This document shows positions 37,151-47,437 of a stretch of DNA of 64,000 nt, piece by piece; position 1 is the first letter of the stretch, and each line of letters begins with the position of its first letter. The translations under genes were made by a program, and so were the position numbers. The notes under the pieces were generated by a model. That model was not told the origin of the DNA and searched no databases. It worked only from the letters and a program-made list of their open reading frames with translations. The stretch is from Endomychus coccineus. Taxonomy: Eukaryota; Arthropoda; Insecta; Coleoptera; Endomychidae. The DNA is taken from assembly GCA_958510875.1 (NCBI GenBank), contig OY294070.1, forward strand, positions 6,200,001 through 6,264,000, read 5' to 3'.

Positions 37151-37494
37151 TTTGGGAATTTTTCCCCAAACAAAAAAAAGAATGATCTTGATGAATATTG
37201 GCACATTCTATTAACAGATGATCAAATAAAAGAATTCGTTACTCTTAAATACCCATCTTTATGTATTAAAAATAATTATTACATTATAACATATCTCGTA
37301 GAACATTTTCTGTATTTTCCATTTAATAATGAGTCTTATTTTAGTTCATTTGTTACTTGAGAATTTGTTATTAATTCGTTTTACTAAAAATATCACTCGA
37401 TACAATTTACTTTTTATTTATGTTCGATATCGATATTACGTGTAGGTGATGTAATAGGTTATCAAACTGGCTTTCTTTAATCTTGTCTGTTAAT

Positions 37495-37830
37495 ACAGGT
37501 GTCTGTAAAAATGTTCCATAATAAAACAGTTTTCTGTACTTTTTATTCATGATTTATACATTTTTAATAATAATGATTTAGGATTAGATAGTTGTTGTAA
37601 TTTTGGTTTAGATTTGTAGTTAGGCAGTTGTCTGCAATTTTTATTCAGTCATAGATTTCTATAAGAATGATTCATGATAAGACAGTTCTCTGTAATGTTT
37701 ATTTGGGATTACAGATGTTTATAAAATGCTCCACAATGAGAATAATTTACGATTAGGAGTGTCTGTATTTTCGGTTAGGATTTATAGATTTCCATAAAAT
37801 AATTCATGTTCATTCTGTATCTTTTACCTA
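37495..37830. repeat. diverged tandem repeats, unit about 90 bp
   Basis: Words such as AAAACAGTTTTCTGTACTTT, AGACAGTTCTCTGTAATGTT and GGCAGTTGTCTGCAATTTTT recur with ATAGATTTCTATAAGAATGA-type partners. Copies are old and poorly conserved. The surrounding 37150-38440 shows no gene; two related segments with TCTCGTTTGTGCTcTATTG lie near 38026 and 38190. Confidence 0.5.
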
Positions 37831-38464
37831 TTCTCTTTTAATGGTTTGTAGGCTCGATTTCGTTTTTCCTTCTTTGATTATTCTGACGGATTAAGCTGTA
37901 TTTTGTTGAATCAGTAGTTAAGGCATACTATTTGGTTATTAAAGCATTCATTTATTTTGATATGTAACTATTAGTTGAAGCAGGAATGGTAATCCTTCCT
38001 TGATTTATTTCTAACTTCTTCGCTGTCTCGTTTGTGCTCTATTGTATATAGTGTCAATTTTAAGTTAACATCATCAGGAATGTACATTGTATCTTTTATC
38101 AATGCACAGAGAGGCTGAATTGGTCCTTTCTCAAAAAGAAATTGAAAAGTCCATGAGAAGTCTCAGTTTTTATTTTTTCAGAGTATGTTATCTCGTTTGT
38201 GCTGTATTGTGTATAGTAGCAAATGAAATCTCACATCTTCAGGAATGTTCTATTTCGTTTAAACCGTATAAAGTATGGTTTCATCAGGATCTACTCAAAA
38301 TTAATAGTGGTACAAACAAATTCAATTAGAGAGTGATATGTCCTACAATGAAGTATTACATTTCCGATTCATGTAAAACATGTGTGAGTAGTGTGAGAAG
38401 CTTTAAGTTAGAATGGCGCAGTGTTGCCAAGTCGATGTGAGGCTCGGTTTTACACAGGCTCACT

Positions 38465-38885
38465 TCACACACATGATTCCAATTCATCTTCTGAATCAAC
38501 TGGATGGGCTACTGCCACTGTTGAGATTACAAGTGGAATAATAAATTTTAGGAAGTACGTTCTGAGGATTCATCATTGATTAAGTATGCAACCAAATTGT
38601 AACTTAGAATGTTGTCTTCAACTTGCTATAAACTTGTAACTATATTGATAACATGATATAGATCACCATAAGCCACTTGAATTTTTTGGATTACGAATCA
38701 AAGTTCAATTTGTGTAGATACCATGGTATTGTTTATATGTTTATAATAAGCATGTAAAGTAATATCCACTTCTTTATAATATGATACAATATCATAATTA
38801 ATTGGAATCTTTCTTGATGTCATCTCATGAATATGTTTCAAAAATCCCGAGGTATTATAGGGAGGCAGTTGATAATTTAAAATCC
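38465..38885 (-). pseudogene. inverted copy of the promoter and exon 1 of the acid phosphatase gene
   Basis: The complement of this segment aligns with 40215-40660, including TTGAAGACAACATTCTAAGT and TACAATTTGGTTGCATAC upstream of the start, then exon 1 itself. The copy reads YFLKFIIPLVISTVAVAHPV, but the position of the initiator ATG is ACG. The match stops near the exon 1 donor. It is therefore a broken 5' fragment of a former paralogue or an inverted segmental duplication. It abuts the hAT 5' piece at 38890. Confidence 0.8.
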
Positions 38886-38889
38886 ACGA

Positions 38890-39905
38890 GTCTCCAAACT
38901 TTCCAGCCTTAGGGCCATACTGTTTACTCCAGTAAGTTCTAAGGGCCGAGTACGTGCCCTGAGCGAGCATACGCTTGTAAATTCGAACAAATATCGAAAT
39001 ATCGCTAACAGATTGCGCTAGTAGTACTTTCGAAAGCACAGTAACAATTTAACATTCGCGAATAATCTCGCTGTTTCGAGAAGTTCTAGTGTATTCCACT
39101 CCCTTCTGGGTGGCAGTAATTGAAGTATAAAAAGGCTAGCGGCGCGACCGCGAGTCAGTCCGCCCAAGGAAGGCGAAGGAAGCGAAGCAGTCTGTTGTGA
39201 AATAAAGTAATGCATAACTCCTTAAACCGTGTTTGTGCGTGTTTAAAAGACATTTTCGTAACAGTATTTTGATTTGACTTGTCGTTTTTGTGTATGACTT
39301 ACTAGCATGGAAAAGAAGCGAAAAGTAGGCAGTGACTGCCATACATTCAAAGATCAATTGAACTTTGAATATTTCTTAATTGAGTTCAGTAAGAAGGCAG
39401 AGAAATGATCAAAGAATGCCTAACTGCAGTAGCCGAAGAAATGTGCCCCGAAAAGGTAAATTTATTTAAAACTCAGTTTGTCAGCAAACACCGTGACTCG
39501 GAGGGTAGAAGACATCGCAGAAAATATATCATCTCAACTGTCTGACAAAAATGGACATCTTGGGCGGTTTTTTCTGGCCTTTGATGAGTCAACGGATGTC
39601 TCAGATACTGCTCAGGTGTTAATTTTTATTCGAGGAGTAGATAAAAGGTATGAAGTATATGAAGAACTTCTTGATATTGATAGTATTCACGGCACGACTA
39701 CTGAGAAACATATTTTCAAGTTGAAAATGCCATTAATAAGAAGAACCTTCGATGGAAAAGCTTGAAATCTATTACACATTGTGTTGGGTCATCAGATTCA
39801 AAACACACGCTTCTCCAAGGAAACTCGAAGAAAATTGTTGTAATGCCAAACTGTGCGTGGGAGTGTTGGAATTGGTTCGTGGAGTGATGTAGGGAGTTTC
39901 TCAAT
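38890..39905 (+). pseudogene. GTF2IRD2/FAM200-like hAT transposase pseudogene
   Basis: A TATAAAA box (39126) and start MEKKRKVGSDCHTFKDQLNF (39307) are followed by MIKECLTAVAEEMCPEKVNL (39405) and, one frame later, SANTVTRRVEDIAENISSQL and LAFDESTDVSDTAQVLIFIR ending in RRTFDGKA and a stop at 39765. These are typical of insect transposases annotated as GTF2IRD2- or FAM200-like hAT proteins. The Cys/His finger after FEYFLIE is deleted and the C-terminal half is missing. Confidence 0.8.
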
Positions 39906-40561
39906 ATTGCATGGACCTTTACTTCATAAGGATCTGGATTGTTAGTGAGGAATAAGTATTGGCATAATGATAGTTGTTATCAGGGATTTGTGTTGGTTTA
40001 TTAATTAACTGCTCGAGACCATAGGTAAAGCCGAAGGTCTCAGCCTATCGCCCTACGTCATTCTTTGTTGCAATATTTTATATTGTATAATAATTTGCCT
40101 TATATTCTAGGAGCAAATGAGAGACCTATATTGCAAATCAGATCACATGATGATGATACTGCAACCGTTAAAAATAGCTCTCAACCTTCAGCCAACATTG
40201 TTCAAATCATTTTATTTTGTTTCTTCATCAACTGCTTCTCTAATACTCCTGGAATTTTGAAATACGAAGAATGTATTCATGAAATGATATATATCTAGAA
40301 AGATTTCGATTAATTGTAATTTTGTATCATATTATAAAGAAGTGGATAGTACTTGACATATATAGATGAACAAATACAATGGTATCTACACAAATTGAAC
40401 TTTGATTCCTCATTCAAAAAATTCAAGTGGTTTCTGGTGATATATATCCTATTATCAATATAGTTATGCAACGATAGGTATATAATACGTTTAGAGCAAG
40501 TTGAAGACAACATTCTAAGTTACAATTTGGTTGCATACCTAACCTAAGATAAATCGTCAGA
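39906..40561 (+). promoter_or_regulatory. 5' flank of the acid phosphatase gene
   Basis: No gene is seen between the hAT remnant and the ATG at 40562. Positions 40215-40561 are conserved in the inverted copy at 38465-38885, which marks the extent of the duplicated promoter. No convincing TATA box was placed. Confidence 0.35.
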
Positions 40562-42638
40562 ATGTACTTCCTAAAATGTATTATTCTAATTGTAATCTCA
40601 ACAGTGGCAGTCGCCCATCCACTTGATGCAGAAGATGAATTGGAATCAGTAGTTGTGGTAAGATTGATTTTGCATATTTATTTTCGTTTTGAATTGCAAT
40701 CTAATTACGTAGGGAACTATCTCATATATACAATGATTTAGAATTATGTTATTATTTCTAATTTATTCGGACTTCCATGAGACAAATGCTCAAGGGTTTT
40801 CATTATTGCCAAATACTAAGGAGCGTCCTTCCAAACAGGGACTTGTCCACTAATTGGGAAATTAAAAGTTATTCAGGAGGAATTAGCCACAACTGAAGCA
40901 GAGAAGTTTGGGGGATAAATGTTTGTTATTGATCATTAAATTAAGTAAATCTTTTGGGTTATTGTGCTAAAATATTCTTTTTTGATTCAAAAATATTAGG
41001 TTTTCAGCTATTACTACTCAAATCTGGTACATTATATTTAGATTTTCAATCAGGAGAAAGCAAACTTTGAATTTGATTTCATGTTTGAAGTGTTCTTTAT
41101 ATCTAACTTCAAATGGTGTCTGTTTTACCAATATAAAAGGCATAACATTCGTTTCTTCACCTTGTTTTATTTCAAGATACAAATTATGTTTCGAAAGAAT
41201 TCTAGAAATATTAAAGGAAATTCAATTTTGAAACCGATATTCATGAAATGAATATTTAGTCTGGAATGGATTGCCAGCAAAAGCGATTAGTATAGTTGCT
41301 GGACGTTTTTAATGGAACGTTTTTACCTCATATCATACACTTAATTTTTGCAGTTGTTCCGGCATGGTGATAGAACACCAAATCATCAACCATATCCCAA
41401 CGATCCTTACAGAAACAGATCTGTCTGGCCCGTAGGATTTGGGCAACTCACTAATGTAAGTATTACGAGTCATGCTTTTTTTTTTCCGCTGGACGCAAGT
41501 ACCAAGTACCTTTGTGGTCCACAGAACTTCTTCGTGAATCTATGGACATATATGAATCTTCATACTGTTGTAGTAGTGTTGTATTCCAAGGAAAAAGTAT
41601 TTTGCCTGCAAGTTAAAATCATAATCTTCTAAACTTGTGCAATATCCTAAAATCTACAAAATATTATTTGTTCTTAATGATTGGCTTAAGATAATTATAA
41701 TGTAATTATTTCAGCTTGGTAAAATCCAACAATACGAACTTGGACAGTGGTTACGAACACGATATAATGGTTTCCTGCCTTTCATATACTCGGAGGAAGA
41801 TATCTACGTCTTTTCCTCGGACAAGGATCGTTGTTCGATGTCCGCAGGCACAACTCTAGCTGGATTATACCCTCCAGTTGAGAGCCAAGTATGGAACAAA
41901 GATCTATTATGGCAGCCAATTCCCATACACACTTTCCCAAACGATCAGGACCCTTACGTTTACCAAGGAAAACCTTGTCCGAAATGGGATGAACTGATGG
42001 AAGATTTATTAGCCACTGAATATTTCGTAAATTATGATAAAAACAATTCCGATTTGTACAAATTGCTGACGGAAAAACTGGGAATCAACGTAACAACATT
42101 TAATGATATTACAAATCCTTACGATGCCTTACGAGTGGAAGAACTGTTCAATTTTACGTTACCAGAATGGACCCATGGAGTATACCCTGAGAAACTGAAG
42201 CCTCTAGCAGAACTCATCGTAGTAATTAATGCTTACACTCCAGCGTTGGCACGATTGTCCAACGGTCCCCTATTAGATGAAATTCTAAGTCGTCTCCAAA
42301 ATAACCGAACCGTTAATAGCGTGAATCCGAAATTTGGCTTAATATCTGGACATCAAACAAACTTGGCTGATGTTTTGATTAACGTCTTGCAGGCGAACGT
42401 TGAACGTCATATTCCATCTTATTCCAGTGCGGTAATGTTCGAATTATATAAAACCGCTGAAGGAGAGAAATACGTGAAAGTGTTCTATAAGAGATCACAT
42501 GAAACTAAGGAAGCTGAGCAGCTGAAATTGAAATTCTGCGATTTGAATTGTAACTTTGATAGTCTACTCGAAAATTTGACACCGTTGCGTTTGGATATAG
42601 TGGAATGGAATCAAGAATGCAACGTTAAAGACAAATAG
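40562..42638 (+). CDS. secreted histidine acid phosphatase, 3 exons, altered HD motif
   Basis: Exons 40562-40657, 41354-41455 and 41715-42638 join in phase 0 to give 373 residues. Residues 1-18 (MYFLKCIILIVISTVAVA) form a signal peptide. The phosphate-binding motif LFRHGDRTPN lies at residues 33-42 and supplies the nucleophilic His; further family features are GQLTNLGKIQQYELGQWLRT, SSDKDRCSMSAGTTLAGLYP and paired cysteines towards the C-terminus. The family (prostatic/lysosomal acid phosphatases, including insect salivary and venom forms) uses an HD dipeptide as proton donor late in the chain. Here the matching place reads LISGHQTNLADVL, with Gln for Asp, so normal catalysis may be impaired. 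N-glycosylation sites are frequent. Poly(A) signal AATAAA at 42702. Length is normal for the family. Confidence 0.93.
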
Positions 42639-42701
42639 AAAATTGACTATTTCCTAATTAATTTTCGTATAATCCAAGTTTGATAAATTTTGCATTGAAC
42701 T

Positions 42702-42707
42702 AATAAA
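42702..42707 (+). terminator. poly(A) signal of the acid phosphatase gene
   Basis: AATAAA 64 bases after the stop codon, in an AT-rich 3' flank. Confidence 0.7.
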
Positions 42708-42769
42708 ATATAATATAATTCTAATTGTTTCTTACATTTTGTGAATTTTGAATCAGTTAAAATTAGTGC

Positions 42770-42900
42770 TGGCAGAAACCGGTAAAATCAAAACCGGTTT
42801 TCGGTTAACAGCTTTTTTAACTCCAACCGAAAACCGGTTAACCGAAGTTTGATAAACCGAAAGCCGATTATTCGGTTAATCTAAAAAATTTGATTGTAAT
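42770..42900. repeat. AACCGGTT-rich inverted repeat, probable transposon end
   Basis: The words AAAACCGGTTTTCGGTTAAC and CGAAAACCGGTTAACCGAAG face each other around a short AT spacer, followed by more CGGTTAAT words. Such ends are common in miniature DNA elements, but no partner end or target duplication was found. Confidence 0.4.
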
Positions 42901-43166
42901 GACCGCATTCAATAATAATTGCGATCTATTCTTTTCTCGATTTTCACGATATTTAAAAGCTGCCATGGTGACCACTTTTGTCGTTTGATTTTGACAAGAT
43001 TGTCCCAAAATTTAGCGTATTTTGCGCGTTTGCGGTTTTGAAAATTTTTATCGCTCTAAGTGACGAAATTGATTGCGAGTATGTCATTTTAACACTTCTA
43101 AGATTGATCACCATCAAAATTTTCTGCGACCACAGCTTCCTGTGAAGTCCCGAACAAACTGGAAAG

Positions 43167-43847
43167 ATGACGGTGGACAAGGACACTTTCTCTTCTACGC
43201 AAAAGAGCGACTACAAATGGCCCTATCCCAAGCCGCTGACCAGCAGGCCGTCGCAACCTCCAGTAAAGACGAAACCTAATAATTATTATGTCGCTAAACT
43301 GGTCGAACCTTATTGCCATTGTGACGCCCATCTCTACGATCCTCAAATGGGTAGGTACAGAATGCTGGCGAAGAAAGAAAACATCTTGTACCAAGAACTA
43401 GCAGAGCTTAATAATCAGATGGCTCTTTTGTCTGGAGAAGTGTTAGATCATCCTTGTGATACAGACGATGTTAAGATGGAAAGTATCTGTCAATCGGATT
43501 ATCAAAAGCGTGGTTTGAACTTGGTCAAGTATCGTAAGCTGCAAGCGGATATCGATTCTCCCGTTGGAGTACCAGTTAAAACTGAATCTATTAGTATTGG
43601 TGAAGGCTACAGAGACCCTACCACTTTCAGATATCACGCTTTCGCAAGGCCTGTGATCGACGTATGTCCCGAAATCACTTTCACGAGGACTCCAACTCTG
43701 ATAGACGAATGGTTTGCAGCTCGTACTGGTCGTACAGAGTACCAAGATAATATAAGTAAGACAGGAATGTCTATCATCAGAAGCAGGCAACAATACTCTG
43801 AGCCTTTGCCATCATCTAGAAGGAGGCGTGCGGATCCTTGTCCTTGA
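43167..43847 (+). CDS. uncharacterised intronless 226-aa protein
   Basis: A single open frame from ATG 43167 to TGA 43847 with no introns. I do not recognise the family with confidence. The protein is hydrophilic with no signal peptide or membrane segment. It has a Pro/Lys-rich start (YKWPYPKPLTSRPSQPPVK), a short coiled stretch around residues 65-90 (AKKENILYQELAELNNQMAL), and a conserved-looking C-terminal half with YRDPTTFRYHAFARPVID and EITFTRTPTLIDEWFAAR before a basic tail RSRQQYSEPLPSSRRRR. Lack of introns beside split neighbours suggests a retrogene or a testis-type gene, perhaps a ciliary or sperm microtubule-associated protein; this is speculation. Coding reality is supported by length and balanced codon use in an AT-rich region. 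Confidence 0.75.
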   Translation: MTVDKDTFSSTQKSDYKWPYPKPLTSRPSQPPVKTKPNNYYVAKLVEPYCHCDAHLYDPQMGRYRMLAKKENILYQELAELNNQMALLSGEVLDHPCDTDDVKMESICQSDYQKRGLNLVKYRKLQADIDSPVGVPVKTESISIGEGYRDPTTFRYHAFARPVIDVCPEITFTRTPTLIDEWFAARTGRTEYQDNISKTGMSIIRSRQQYSEPLPSSRRRRADPCP

Positions 43848-44198
43848 GGATAATCATTAGCTATTCTAATCCTCATGTATCAAATAATCTTTAAGCATAA
43901 TTATTCCATAAATTTGCTCATATTTCGTTATTCTGTGCATTCAAGATGTTATTTCAATGATTCTAATTGCGATGAGTTTCGGTGGTTTCACAATGTCAAA
44001 GAATTAATTATTTTAATGGCGACATCGTCTTGTGAACATTGTGCAAAGTTACAGTCATGCTTGTAGAATGTAAGAAAACTGATAATACATCGGAAGCAAA
44101 AGGTAGGATTGTATTTATAATGTCAATAGTAACACCCTGCTAAAAAAAACATTTTCAGGTGCCTGTAAGAAAAACCACAGAAATTGCTTTCTATTGTA

Positions 44199-44694
44199 AG
44201 GTCTGTGAACTACGTCTGTCGAGGAATTCTCGCTCCTACAAATGAATAGTTAGTTTTAAGCACGCGTATTTAGAAACAAATTACGAAACCGTGCATTGTG
44301 CCGAAATGCAAAACGGGGTACAAAAGTGTAAAGCAAAAAACTTTGTTTTTAAAGTGCCGAAAGATGCGGAAATGCGAAGGAAGTGGATGCTTGCGATTCC
44401 GGATAGGAATCGTTTTAACGAGGTCTTTTATGTGTGCGAGCATGTATAACGAAAAAGGGGAAGTTATTTTTAAGGTGAGTAATACATTTTGACAAGAGTA
44501 ACAGTTCTATTCCTCTCTCAAATCAGAATAGTAAATATTCCGTTACGAGAAAAATTATTTTACTTAATAATGTGATTGTTGCCGTACTTCGAGGTCCAAG
44601 CACTAGCTAGTGGCTGAGCGAGGAACTACTAGTTTGGCGACGCGTAAGAGACCTATGTCAAACATACGAGTCCCCAGACCTGTATGTACGACCG
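44199..44694 (+). mobile_element. THAP-domain element copy A (P-element-like, decayed)
   Basis: Ends are marked by AGGTCTGTGAAC at 44199 and its inverse type GTCCCCAGACCT ending 44681, followed by GTATGTACGACCG. Inside, 44299-44480 encodes a frameshifted THAP zinc finger: VPKCKTGYKSVK, then in the next frame FVFKVPKDAEM, RKWMLAIPDRNRFNEVFYVC and EKGEVIFK before a GTGAGT donor. The order C-x2-4-C ... W ... C matches THAP. No transposase follows. It lies upstream of CISD3. Confidence 0.65.
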
Positions 44695-45144
44695 CGGTTT
44701 TAAGGTAAGAATGCTTATTCATCAGGAGAAGGCATAATTGTAATGTTGTATCTAGATATATGGGAGAAGGTAACTATTCATAGAACAACAGAAACTTTAG
44801 AAATATCTAGAGCATAGATAAGTTAAAGTTAATGATCTCGGAGAATCTTGTTCTCGAAGTTGTTAGAAAGAATAAGTAAATTATCGTCAATGATTACAAA
44901 AGGACAAATTGTTCCAACAATTTTGGATTCAAGGCAGCAACACGCTAATCCTCATATTTTCAATATTAATTCCCTGTTTAATCGGCAAATATGTCTGCAT
45001 ATTTTTCACTCAATATGTTCCAATATTCTATGAAGTCGTCTATGAGTTAAGTACACGGGCATCGGGTATAAATAACATAGAACTGAATAGAAATTAATGA
45101 TTGTATTTACAGTTTATGTTCTCGATTAAAAAAAGGGTTAAGAA

Positions 45145-45759
45145 ATGGCTTTGCAGGTTCGAAAATGTACCCAATTGTACAGATGTATACGTAATATTAA
45201 ATCATTAAATTGTTTCAACGTAAGCATCACACGAATTGTTTTGCATCGAAGTAATGCGTACATTTTAGGTTAATTTTTCAACTAAAGCGCCCGAGGTACC
45301 CAAGAATGCAATAGAACATTTGATATCGGCTCACCTCCAAACTCAGAATGGAGCTATCTATGATAAGAAACCCTTCAAGATGACACTCGAAGCAGGTAAT
45401 ATAAACTAACATGAATAGAAAATGTTGAATTAAAGGGTGAAAAGGAATAATGAGGGATACTTAGCCTGTTCGTTCTTTTAGGAAAGAAGTATTCGTGGTG
45501 TTTATGTGGAAAAAGTCATAATCAACCTTTTTGTGATGGGACACATTCAAATCAGCAGTTAAAGATCACACATAAGTAAATTATTAAAACGCAAAGTAAA
45601 TAATGTTAATATTATGATTTTAGGCCTGTACGATTTCAAGTTACAGAAACAAAAGACTATTGGTTATGTAACTGTAAACACACTGCAAATAGACCTTTTT
45701 GTGATGGAACACACAAACAAAAGATAGTACAAGATGGAACATCGTTCGTTCGCCAGTGA
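45145..45759 (+). CDS. CISD3: CDGSH iron-sulfur domain-containing protein 3, mitochondrial (CISD3), 4 exons
   Basis: Exons 45145-45219, 45269-45395, 45482-45575 and 45624-45759 join in phase to 143 residues. The protein has two CDGSH motifs, CLCGKSHNQPFCDGTH and CNCKHTANRPFCDGTH, each supplying three Cys and one His to a 2Fe-2S cluster. Two motifs in one short chain, with no membrane anchor, is the CISD3 (MiNT/Miner2) arrangement; CISD1/2 have one. The basic, non-acidic start MALQVRKCTQLYRCIRNIKS fits a mitochondrial matrix presequence. The family acts in mitochondrial iron and redox balance. It is tail to tail with the TIM16 gene, stops 306 bases apart. Confidence 0.95.
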
Positions 45760-46065
45760 TAATTAATAATTGCGATAGATAATTATAATATAATTTTCTC
45801 CAATTTTAGTTTGCCTAATTATGAAAAATACACACTCATCCAATCCTGAACTAATTGAAAGTGAAAGAATATTATACCACTTTACATTAGAATATATTCA
45901 ACTAAAAGATGTACAAATATATTTATGATTACGATATCTCTTCATATTTAAACATAATAGCAGTAATGGATATTCACACAAACTTCGATTGAACTATCAA
46001 AATAGCGAGATCTAAAGGGGGTTTATGTACAAGTTCATCTCCTGACTAATGTCACTGTTACAATG

Positions 46066-46446
46066 CTACGTTTTACTTTTAGTTTCTTCATTCGATTTAC
46101 TATTCTCTAAATTGGCTAGTTCTATATCAATCCGTTCCTTGGCACGCACAATTTTCGATAAGATATAAAAGGAACTCCCAGTTGCCTTATCATTTGCTTT
46201 GAACAATTGGTCATATTTTTTAGCAACTTCTTCCTTGGTCATTTGTTTAACGTTCAGTATTTGTTTGGCTTCTTCAATAGATAGTCCTAGTTTTTGGTTG
46301 GCGATCCTTTCTGTTCGCGTTTTTCCACTTCCCATGCGTCTGGCAGCTTCCTGCGAAGCCTCTATTTCTTGTCTAATTGCCTTGGCGAACGCTCTTCCCA
46401 CGACTTGAGTTCCTGCAATAATGATTTGTGCTAAATATCTCGCCAT
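46066..46446 (-). CDS. blp: TIM16 / Pam16 (Magmas, black pearl), mitochondrial import motor subunit
   Basis: An intronless minus-strand frame of 126 residues. It has a hydrophobic N-terminus MARYLAQIIIAGTQVVGRAF, followed by a J-like domain: SIEEAKQILNVKQMTKEEVA, KKYDQLFKANDKATGSSFYI and LSKIVRAKERIDIELANL. This is the full Tim16/Pam16 plan. The protein lacks the HPD of true J proteins, as expected, and pairs with Tim14/Pam18 at the TIM23 channel to restrain mtHsp70 activation during import. Length matches the family (about 125-130 residues). The Drosophila orthologue is black pearl. Confidence 0.96.
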   Translation of the reverse strand: MARYLAQIIIAGTQVVGRAFAKAIRQEIEASQEAARRMGSGKTRTERIANQKLGLSIEEAKQILNVKQMTKEEVAKKYDQLFKANDKATGSSFYILSKIVRAKERIDIELANLENSKSNEETKSKT

Positions 46447-46868
46447 ATCACAATAAAAAGAGCGTTTTCAAATTTAACTTAACCTAAAAAATGTCGGTGT
46501 ATTATTTTGACAATCTAACGCACAGAAGACAATCCAACATTTTCAAGTTAAAATATAAAAGTTTTGTGGTTTACAATCCTACTCTGTGATCATAAAGCAT
46601 TTCGCCAGTTCCTTGGATACTAGGATAGTCGACCTAAATTCAAAAAACTGATTAAATACTAACCTCGTAACAATAAAAATGTCATTCATTATCTCCAAAC
46701 GATTATTGATTTGAGTATTTCATGACCCTATTGTAATTGATCATTTATTGAATAACTATTGACTTCGTAACGTTGCAATGCAATCTCGAATCACCTCCAA
46801 ACGATTTCAATTAATTTCGAAACGATATATTTTTGTCAGCTATCGTTACCCAGGTTACTACTCTATTG

Positions 46869-47437
46869 AGGTCTGGAAACTCGGGGCTGTTTCCTATGTG
46901 AGATGTGGGACCGCTAAGCGTCGACCGTCGCATAGTATCAAAAGACATCACGGGTGGCGAGGGATGTTCTCTGGCACGTATACGACCGTATTCTCTGACA
47001 ACTTGTCTCCTTGTAAACAAGGAATACCTGCGTTTTTAGAAACAAATTACGAAACCGTGCATTGTGCCGAAATGCAAAACGGGGTACAAAAGTGTATAGC
47101 AAGAAACTTCTGTTTTTAAAGTGCCGAAAGATGCGGAAATGCGAAAAAAGTGGATGCTTGCGATTCCGGAAAGAAATCGTTTTAACGAGGTCTTTTATGT
47201 GTGCGAAAAAGGGGAAGTTATTTTTAAGGTGAGTAATACATTTTGACAAGAGTAACAACAGTTCTATTCCTCTCTCAATTCAGAATACTTAGTAACACTG
47301 CTTGCGATTACGGAAAGAAATCGTTTTACCACTTCGATCAAAGCGCAAGCTAGTGGCTGAGCAAGGGACTACGAGTTTGGCGACGCGTAAGAGACCCATA
47401 TCAAACAAACGAGTTCCCAGACCTGTATGTACGACCG
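46869..47437 (+). mobile_element. THAP-domain element copy B
   Basis: Starts AGGTCTGGAAACTCG at 46869 and ends CGAGTTCCCAGACCT at 47424 (15-base inverted ends, one mismatch), followed by GTATGTACGACCG as in copies A and C. Positions 47045-47228 encode most of a THAP finger in a single frame: TSVFKVPKDAEMRKKWMLAI then PERNRFNEVFYVCEKG, with a TAG before it, and a GTGAGT donor after EVIFK. About 400 bases of the 3' part match copy A. Confidence 0.65.

Noticed and set aside
38698..39039. Minus-strand open frame of 113 codons
   Set aside because: It runs from the hAT 5' flank into the inverted acid phosphatase promoter copy, so it crosses two unrelated segments and is chance.
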